NCBI GenBank assembly: GCA_022561255.1
Contig: JADFRO010000074.1
Span: forward strand, 1-10,365
Origin: Planctomycetota bacterium
GTDB lineage: Bacteria > Planctomycetota > Phycisphaerae > UBA1845
Length of the DNA stretch: 10,365 nucleotides
Direction of reading: 5' to 3'
Positions 6,057 through 10,365 of the stretch are shown here, one piece after another (the first letter of the stretch is position 1; the number at the start of each line of letters is the position of its first letter). The notes under the pieces were generated by a model. That model was not told where the DNA came from and searched no databases. It was given only the letters and a program-made list of their open reading frames with translations. A program made the position numbers and the translations under genes.

Positions 6057-6124
6057 CGACGTGAGTACCTCTTCCCGGCAACCCGGTCACTATGCGCACA
6101 TCTCTGCGGACCCGCGCTGCACGG

Positions 6125-6153
6125 ATTATACGGCTGCGCGAATGGGCTGGGAA
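6125..6153 (-). promoter_or_regulatory. Sigma70-like promoter for the J-protein operon
   Basis: On the minus strand, TTCCCA (6153-6148), a 17-base spacer and a perfect TATAAT (6130-6125) precede the J-protein start. Transcription would begin near 6118, leaving a leader of about 62 nt. It sits in the 220-bp gap after the zinc-ribbon gene, so the J-protein and its coupled membrane gene are probably a separate unit. I see no heat-shock sigma32-type boxes in this position. Confidence 0.55.
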
Positions 6154-6276
6154 GTGGCTTACGCCAACACGCCGGACCCTCCGACCTTCGCGTAACATCG
6201 AGCGTGGGGCAACAGCGCGGACGAGCTGCGCTCCGCAGGAGAGCCCACGGATCGGAACATGGAAACTTGAAATGCC

Positions 6277-6876
6277 CTAAGAACCCCGGCGCCACCAGGG
6301 TTTCTTGCGTGAACGAAACAGCTGCGAGCGCATCTGCGACGTCGTGGGCAACTTCGAGCGTAGGTCGAGAAGGCGGCGTCTTGAGAACTGCCCGGGGTTG
6401 TCCTCGAAGCGCAGGCGCGATGACTCGACGAAGATCGCGTCGCTCGGCGGCAGATCGTTACCCTCGTCGTCGTAGAACTTCAGCGCTTCGTCGAGACACT
6501 GGGCGGCCTCCATTCCAAGGTGACGCACCTGAACCTTGTCATCCTCGCGCGTGGCAGCCTCTGTGATCATACGAAAAAGCGTAAGCCATTGGCCAACGTC
6601 GATGATCCGAGAAGGTTCGTCGGTGGAATTAATGCTCGCAGCGTCAGCACTCGCCTCCTCCTCCGGGCGGCTGGCTAGCTGAAAGGTAATCGAGATCGTC
6701 GCCCCGCACGCCCCGCACGTCCCCGGCAAATTCGTGCTCCACGACCCGCCGGGGGTTTCCACACCGCAGGCCTCACCGCCGTAGAGCGGTCCGTTTCCGC
6801 ACGATTCGCACGGCGAAACCATGACGTATAGGTAAGCCTCCGCAAGACTGTGGGCGAGCAGAGGAAGATCGGCCAT
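6277..6876 (-). CDS. Orphan protein with N-terminal four-cysteine zinc ribbon
   Basis: A 199-residue cytosolic-type protein that I cannot assign to a named family. After an N-terminal hydrophobic helix-like stretch (LLAHSLAEAYLYVMV, 6-20) there are two knuckles, CESC (C23, C26) and CGAC (C54, C57), with 27 residues between them. This arrangement fits one zinc-ribbon fold. A further Cys37 lies in the loop. An acidic linker (about 70-90) and a helical segment follow (IIDVGQWLTLFRMITEAA, then REDDKVQVRHLGMEAAQCLDEALKF), and the C-terminus is very basic (SRKKPWWRRG). The start is ATG at 6876, which has AAGG 8 bases upstream. A GTG at 6957 in the same frame would add 27 residues of poor quality and overlap the preceding gene. 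The 64-bp gap to the lipoprotein-like gene suggests co-transcription. A role in nucleic-acid or protein binding is possible but unproven. Confidence 0.7.
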   Translation of the reverse strand: MADLPLLAHSLAEAYLYVMVSPCESCGNGPLYGGEACGVETPGGSWSTNLPGTCGACGATISITFQLASRPEEEASADAASINSTDEPSRIIDVGQWLTLFRMITEAATREDDKVQVRHLGMEAAQCLDEALKFYDDEGNDLPPSDAIFVESSRLRFEDNPGQFSRRRLLDLRSKLPTTSQMRSQLFRSRKKPWWRRGS

Positions 6877-6940
6877 GCCCGACACCTTATCAACACACGA
6901 CCCGTCGACGCAAGACGCCGCTTGAACCGGACGGCTTCGG

Positions 6941-7837
6941 TCAATCCGGGGATTCACCGTCAGCGGGCTTGTCGGAACCCGAGGTGACGGGATCAGAATC
7001 AGAGCCCACCGCCGAGTTAAGCATGGATTTCAAAAAGCCCTCGGGCGAAGCCGCGTCAGACAACGCCGATCCCGATTTTACAGCCGCAATGAGAGCATCG
7101 AGCTCCCCAACGCCCCGCGCCAGCGAAGGCTCCACCTTCTCCATCAGCGCAACGATCGGAGACGTCACGTACCAGTAGTCATCGTCGCCGAGTTGGAAAC
7201 GAACCTCGCGTGAAATGTCAGCGGCGGCCGGCATACCGGGGAGAAACGAAAGATCGGGAACGCCGGAAAGTTTCCCGACGGCTTGCTTATCTCCCGATGT
7301 CGTGATCGACTCGATTTCCAACTTCAAAACCGATGCCGGAGCCAACCGGGCGACGAGCGTCATCAGCTTTTCGGATTGATCGGGAGCACTCTCAGCCAGC
7401 ACTTTCAGCTTATCGGTAAACGCGGGGAGCGTTGCGATGAGCTTCTCGACTGTCGCAACCTGCTTTTCGTCGTAGAAGTCCAGTACGTCATCCAGTGACC
7501 CATCAGCAAGCAAACCGTTGTATTCCGCAACCAGTTCCTCAAGCTCCTTCTCGATCGCTGGATCAGAACCAGCCGTGGTGCTCGCGGCGGTGCCCGGCAC
7601 ATCGCCACCGCCGTCGGCGACCTCATCGAACTTCGGATCCCGAAACGGGTGCCAGTCCGCCTGCCCCTGCGCAATCTTGGGATTCACCCATACGGACGCT
7701 GTAGGTAGCAAGGTCATGTCGCCATCGCCCAGGTCCCCCTGCATCGACGGTTGCGGTGGCTGCTCCTTGCAGCCGGTATGGTTGAAAACACTGACCAACG
7801 CAACGACGATCAGCAGGCCGTAGCGGTTCGTTGACAT
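6941..7837 (-). CDS. Secreted, probable lipoprotein of unknown function
   Basis: A 298-residue protein starting MSTNRYGLLIVVALVS, a short signal peptide ending in FNHTGC (Cys at 23). The Gly-Cys fits a lipoprotein cleavage site, but His at -3 is not the usual Leu/Val/Ile, so lipid anchoring is likely rather than certain. The mature part has a polar linker with Gly/Thr/Ala repeats, then a helical acidic region (KELEELVAEYNGLLADGSLDDVLDFYDEK, read in parts), then a mixed region with DISREVRFQLGDDDYWYV, which looks like a small beta domain. The C-terminus is Ser/Asp/Gly-rich and disordered. The start is ATG at 7837 because a perfect AAGGAG lies 6 bases upstream; a longer in-frame start at 7966 would overlap the glycosyltransferase gene and remove the signal peptide from the N-terminus. 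Its neighbours give no function. I recognise no catalytic motif. Confidence 0.78.
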   Translation of the reverse strand: MSTNRYGLLIVVALVSVFNHTGCKEQPPQPSMQGDLGDGDMTLLPTASVWVNPKIAQGQADWHPFRDPKFDEVADGGGDVPGTAASTTAGSDPAIEKELEELVAEYNGLLADGSLDDVLDFYDEKQVATVEKLIATLPAFTDKLKVLAESAPDQSEKLMTLVARLAPASVLKLEIESITTSGDKQAVGKLSGVPDLSFLPGMPAAADISREVRFQLGDDDYWYVTSPIVALMEKVEPSLARGVGELDALIAAVKSGSALSDAASPEGFLKSMLNSAVGSDSDPVTSGSDKPADGESPD

Positions 7838-7907
7838 TAAGCACTCCTTGCGCGCACCATCGCTCAACACCGCGGCGTGGTTTTGGGGCACCCCACCCAA
7901 CCGCAAA

Positions 7908-7936
7908 AGCGTAGCCCCATCGCACCTCCCGGTCAA
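7908..7936 (-). promoter_or_regulatory. Possible promoter for the lipoprotein and zinc-ribbon genes
   Basis: On the minus strand, TTGACC (7936-7931; five of six to consensus), a 17-base spacer and TACGCT (7913-7908; three of six) lie just downstream of the glycosyltransferase stop. The predicted start is near 7901, about 64 nt ahead of the ATG at 7837. The -10 is weak, so read-through from the glycosyltransferase is an alternative. Confidence 0.33.
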
Positions 7937-7943
7937 GATTCCG

Positions 7944-8720
7944 TCAAGACGACTCGTCATCCCCACCCGCGATCTCCGCGCTCGCGGACGGCATAAACAA
8001 ATCGCACCGCATGGGAAGAAAGCGATGCGCGTACCAACGGACGAAAGTCCACAGCGTGGCTAAACCATACACCGTCGAGCGCCGAAGGTTGATGCTGCTC
8101 GCCTCATCGAAATACCGCACGGGCACCGGCACGTCCGCCAACTTGAAACCGAAGTGGACAGCCTGAACAAGAAACTGCGAGTCAAAAACGAAGTCGTCGC
8201 TGTTGCGCATGAACGGGATGGTTTCAAGAACTCGGCGCGAATACACTCGAAATCCGCTGTGCCATTCACCGAGGTTTTGACCCGCTAAAATGTTCTCGAC
8301 GAACGTGAGGCCGCGGTTGGCGAGGTACTTAATCGGCGGCATCTTGCCGCTGAGCGTTTCGGCACGCGTGCGGATTCGATTACCGAGTATTACGTCGCAG
8401 ATGCCGAGGCGCAAGAATCCGACCGCGTGGGGAATGATGCGGGCGTCGTACTGGTAATCCGGGTGGAGCATCACGATAAAGTCAGCACCGCGACGTAGCG
8501 CCTCGCGATAGCATGTTTTCTGATTGGCGCCGTAGCCCCTGTTGTGTTCGTGCTGGATGAGCGTCACCGGAAGGCGCCGTGCGATCTCCACCGTGTTGTC
8601 CGTGCTGGCGTCGTCCACGACGATGATTTCGTCGACCCCGGTGCTGTCGAGATCGGCGAGCGTTCGCTCCAACGTATTGGCGGCGTTGTAAGCGGGTAGG
8701 ACGACGACGACTTTTTCCAC
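7944..8720 (-). CDS. Family 2 glycosyltransferase, DPM/polyprenyl-phosphate sugar synthase-like
   Basis: A 258-residue GT-A fold enzyme. The nucleotide-sugar site is clear: VVVVLPAYNAANTLERTL (4-21), then EIIVVDDASTDNT (31-43) with the Asp pair at 36-37, and HEHNRGYGANQKTCYREAL (57-75, read in parts). The metal-binding region is MLHPDYQYD (84-92), and the acceptor-side motif is GEWHSGFRVYSRR (151-163). These are typical of dolichol/undecaprenyl-phosphate mannose or glucose synthases, which transfer a sugar from a GDP- or UDP-sugar to a polyprenyl phosphate at the cytoplasmic face. There is only one moderately hydrophobic segment near the C-terminus (GLATLWTFVRWYA, 219-231), so it is a soluble or peripherally bound form, without the two-helix tail of ArnC-type enzymes. 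The start is GTG at 8720 with AGAGG 8 bases upstream. It is divergent from the GT-C-like membrane gene. The donor sugar cannot be read from sequence. Confidence 0.9.
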   Translation of the reverse strand: MEKVVVVLPAYNAANTLERTLADLDSTGVDEIIVVDDASTDNTVEIARRLPVTLIQHEHNRGYGANQKTCYREALRRGADFIVMLHPDYQYDARIIPHAVGFLRLGICDVILGNRIRTRAETLSGKMPPIKYLANRGLTFVENILAGQNLGEWHSGFRVYSRRVLETIPFMRNSDDFVFDSQFLVQAVHFGFKLADVPVPVRYFDEASSINLRRSTVYGLATLWTFVRWYAHRFLPMRCDLFMPSASAEIAGGDDESS

Positions 8721-8793
8721 AGGCGCGACCTCTCACGCATCCATCGACGCCGCTCCGGCGCCGCCGCGACGCCCCGCGAGTCTAACCCATCCG

Positions 8794-8817
8794 CGCCACT
8801 GTGGCGACACCGTCGCC
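8794..8817. promoter_or_regulatory. Overlapping palindromes in the divergent intergenic region
   Basis: CGCCAC-T-GTGGCG (8794-8806) and GGCGAC-ACC-GTCGCC (8803-8817) are perfect inverted repeats that share four bases, so they are mutually exclusive structures. They lie in the 159-bp gap between the two divergent glycosyltransferase genes and could form an operator serving both. Chance occurrence in GC-rich DNA remains plausible. Confidence 0.3.
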
Positions 8818-8869
8818 GAGAGGTGCACACAACCCGACTGGATCGATTATGCTTGCCGGACCGATCGTC

Positions 8870-8875
8870 TATAAC
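8870..8875 (+). promoter_or_regulatory. Possible -10 box for a leaderless GT-C gene transcript
   Basis: TATAAC ends 4 bases before the ATG at 8880 and no Shine-Dalgarno sequence is present. A -10 at this distance would start transcription at or next to the first codon, so a leaderless mRNA is possible. The -35 position at 17-base spacing (TTATGC, 8847-8852) matches poorly, so the call is weak. Confidence 0.28.
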
Positions 8876-8879
8876 AGCG

Positions 8880-10365
8880 ATGACCGAAACCGACACACGA
8901 GCGACGAAAGACGTGAAGGCAACGAATCCGAGTAATTTGTGGGTGACCGTTACGGTGATCCTCGCGGCCGTCACCTTCGTCTTGTACGCGCCCGTGCTGC
9001 ACCACGACTTCGTCGGGCTCGACGATCAGGTCTACGTCACCGACAACCCAACCGTTCAGGAAGGTTTGACGTGGAAAGGCGTCGGCTGGGCGTTTACAAG
9101 CGTTCACGGCTCGAACTGGCATCCCCTTACCTGGCTGTCGCACATGCTGGACTGTCAACTCTTCGGGATGCAGTCGGGCATGCACCACCTAACCAACTTG
9201 ATCCTCCACGCCGCGAACGCTTGTCTTTTGTTCTACGTGCTGTTTCGCATGACGGCGATCGTTTGGCCCAGCGCACTGGTCGCCCTTCTGTTCGCCATAC
9301 ACCCCACGCACGTCGAATCGGTCGCCTGGGTCGCGGAACGCAAGGACGTACTGAGCACTTTGTTCGCGCTCGTGACGATCCTCGCGTACGTCAGGTACAC
9401 CGAGCAGCCGAGCGTACGTCGGTATCTGGTGATCATCGCTGCGCTTGCCGTCGGACTCTGCGCCAAGCCGATGCTGGTGACGCTGCCCTTTATCCTGCTG
9501 CTGCTGGACTATTGGCCGCTGAACAGATTCAAAGATTGCAAGCCTACGCTGGGCGACCATCTGGCGTGCACTCGACGTCTGATCGTCGAAAAGCTTCCGC
9601 TGATGCTCCTGGTGATCCTGTCCTCCGTCGTGACGCTGTACGCTCAGCGGAGCGGTGGTGCGGTCGTCGGGGCCGAGCTGCTCTCGATCGACTCGCGCAT
9701 CGGCAACGCCATGCTAAGCTACGTCAAGTACCTCTACATGGCCGTTTGGCCGACGGGACTCGCCGTTTATTACTCCCACCCGTTCACCAGACCCGACGGG
9801 GTCGCGGTCATCGGGGCTACGCTGCTGCTCGGCGCGTTGACGGTGCTCGCGCTCGCAGCCGCAAAGAAACGCCCTTACGTCGCGGTGGGATGGCTTTGGT
9901 ACGTCGGAACGCTCATTCCCGTAATCGGCGTCGTTCAGGTCGGTTCACAAATGCTAGCCGACCGCTACACCTACGTGCCGCTGATCGGCATCTTCATCGC
10001 CGTAGCGTGGGCGTTGCACAGCTTCGTGACCCAAACTCGTCGACCGTCCGCACTGCGCAAACGCGTTGTCATCGCAACCACAACGGTGTGCCTCGCCGCG
10101 CTAACGGTAACCGCTCGTGCGCAGATCGGTTATTGGCGCGACAGCGTCACGCTGTTCCAACGAGCGCTGGACGTGACGACGGACAACTTCCCGGCCCACA
10201 TGTTCATGGCCCAAACGCTCTACCCGCTCGGTCGAGAGAAAGAAGCCATCGAGCATTACGAAACCGCCCTGCGAATCAACCCGCGAGCACCGGACACGAT
10301 CTACAATCTTGGATACGCCTATCATCTAAGCGGGCGAAACGTCGAAGCCCTCGCTCGGTTCAAGG
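8880..10365 (+). CDS. TMTC-like GT-C membrane glycosyltransferase with C-terminal TPRs (3' end outside window)
   Basis: An open frame of 495 codons that continues past the right edge. After a short N-terminal cytosolic segment, helix one (about 20-40) leads into HHDFVGLDDQVYVTDNP (41-57). This loop carries the Asp pair (48-49) typical of the first outer loop of GT-C enzymes. The next blocks are strongly family-like: SNWHPLTWLSHMLD (78-91), HHLTNLILHAAN (102-113), HPTHVESVAWVAERKDVLS (141-159), CAKPMLVTLPFILLLLDYWPL (194-214, read in parts) and QMLADRYTYVPLIG (357-370). About ten further membrane helices run to residue 413. Two TPRs follow (about 435-468 and 469-495 onward) and presumably more lie beyond the window. 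GT-C enzymes use polyprenyl-phosphate sugars and transfer them to proteins or glycans on the outer face; eukaryotic TMTCs are O-mannosyltransferases with TPRs. The acceptor here is unknown. The ATG at 8880 has no ribosome-binding site; the next in-frame candidates (GTG at codon 12) have none either. Confidence 0.88.
   Translation, partial: MTETDTRATKDVKATNPSNLWVTVTVILAAVTFVLYAPVLHHDFVGLDDQVYVTDNPTVQEGLTWKGVGWAFTSVHGSNWHPLTWLSHMLDCQLFGMQSGMHHLTNLILHAANACLLFYVLFRMTAIVWPSALVALLFAIHPTHVESVAWVAERKDVLSTLFALVTILAYVRYTEQPSVRRYLVIIAALAVGLCAKPMLVTLPFILLLLDYWPLNRFKDCKPTLGDHLACTRRLIVEKLPLMLLVILSSVVTLYAQRSGGAVVGAELLSIDSRIGNAMLSYVKYLYMAVWPTGLAVYYSHPFTRPDGVAVIGATLLLGALTVLALAAAKKRPYVAVGWLWYVGTLIPVIGVVQVGSQMLADRYTYVPLIGIFIAVAWALHSFVTQTRRPSALRKRVVIATTTVCLAALTVTARAQIGYWRDSVTLFQRALDVTTDNFPAHMFMAQTLYPLGREKEAIEHYETALRINPRAPDTIYNLGYAYHLSGRNVEALARFK

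Noticed and set aside
5721..6566. Plus-strand frame of 281 codons opposite the J-protein and zinc-ribbon genes
   Set aside because: It is antisense to a J-domain gene with unmistakable motifs, and its own product has no recognisable features.
9189..9560. Minus-strand frames opposite the GT-C gene
   Set aside because: The plus strand encodes strongly family-like GT-C sequence through this region; the minus-strand products are charged and low complexity.
1..10365. CRISPR array, tRNA, rRNA, insertion sequence or integrase
   Set aside because: No regularly spaced repeats with unique spacers, no cloverleaf-like sequence and no transposase or recombinase motifs were seen on either strand.

Overview
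The window reads as bacterial chromosomal DNA of high GC content. It is densely packed, with seven complete genes and one left-edge partial gene on the minus strand and one divergent right-edge partial gene on the plus strand. The mix suggests Planctomycetota or a neighbouring lineage: a PilT-type ATPase beside a membrane-anchored GspE relative, a TMTC-like GT-C membrane protein fused to TPRs, a zinc-finger-less DnaJ, and several orphan membrane or zinc-ribbon proteins. That placement is an inference; there is no rRNA or marker gene to fix it. I see no tRNA, CRISPR array, transposase or integrase.

Layout, in transcription order of the minus strand from the right. A DPM-like family 2 glycosyltransferase (7944-8720) is followed by a secreted, probably lipid-anchored orphan protein (6941-7837) and an orphan four-cysteine zinc-ribbon protein (6277-6876). 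After a good sigma70-like promoter (6125-6153) comes a two-gene unit: a CbpA-like J-domain protein (5094-6056) and a small two-helix membrane protein (4669-5097) that starts inside the J-protein stop codon. A 242-bp gap holds an 18-bp perfect palindrome, a pair of 9-bp direct repeats and a 21-bp-period degenerate tandem repeat. It leads to a pteridine-reductase-like SDR (3677-4426). After a second promoter comes the pilT-like gene (2303-3451), then a GspE/PilB-like protein (553-2235) and a CvpA-family membrane protein that leaves the window (1-532).

On the plus strand, facing away from the glycosyltransferase across a 159-bp gap, is a polytopic GT-C-like protein with C-terminal TPRs (8880 to the right edge). 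The two could form a donor/transferase pair: the family 2 enzyme charges a polyprenyl phosphate with sugar and the GT-C enzyme uses it outside the membrane.

The most notable item is the GspE/PilB-like protein. It keeps the family layout and the four-cysteine zinc site, but its Walker A lysine, Walker B glutamate, Asp-box aspartate and His-box histidine are all replaced, and it has three predicted N-terminal membrane helices. It looks like a membrane-anchored pseudo-ATPase in the same operon as an intact PilT-type ATPase. The region from the left edge to about 2.3 kb is also visibly richer in GC than the rest.
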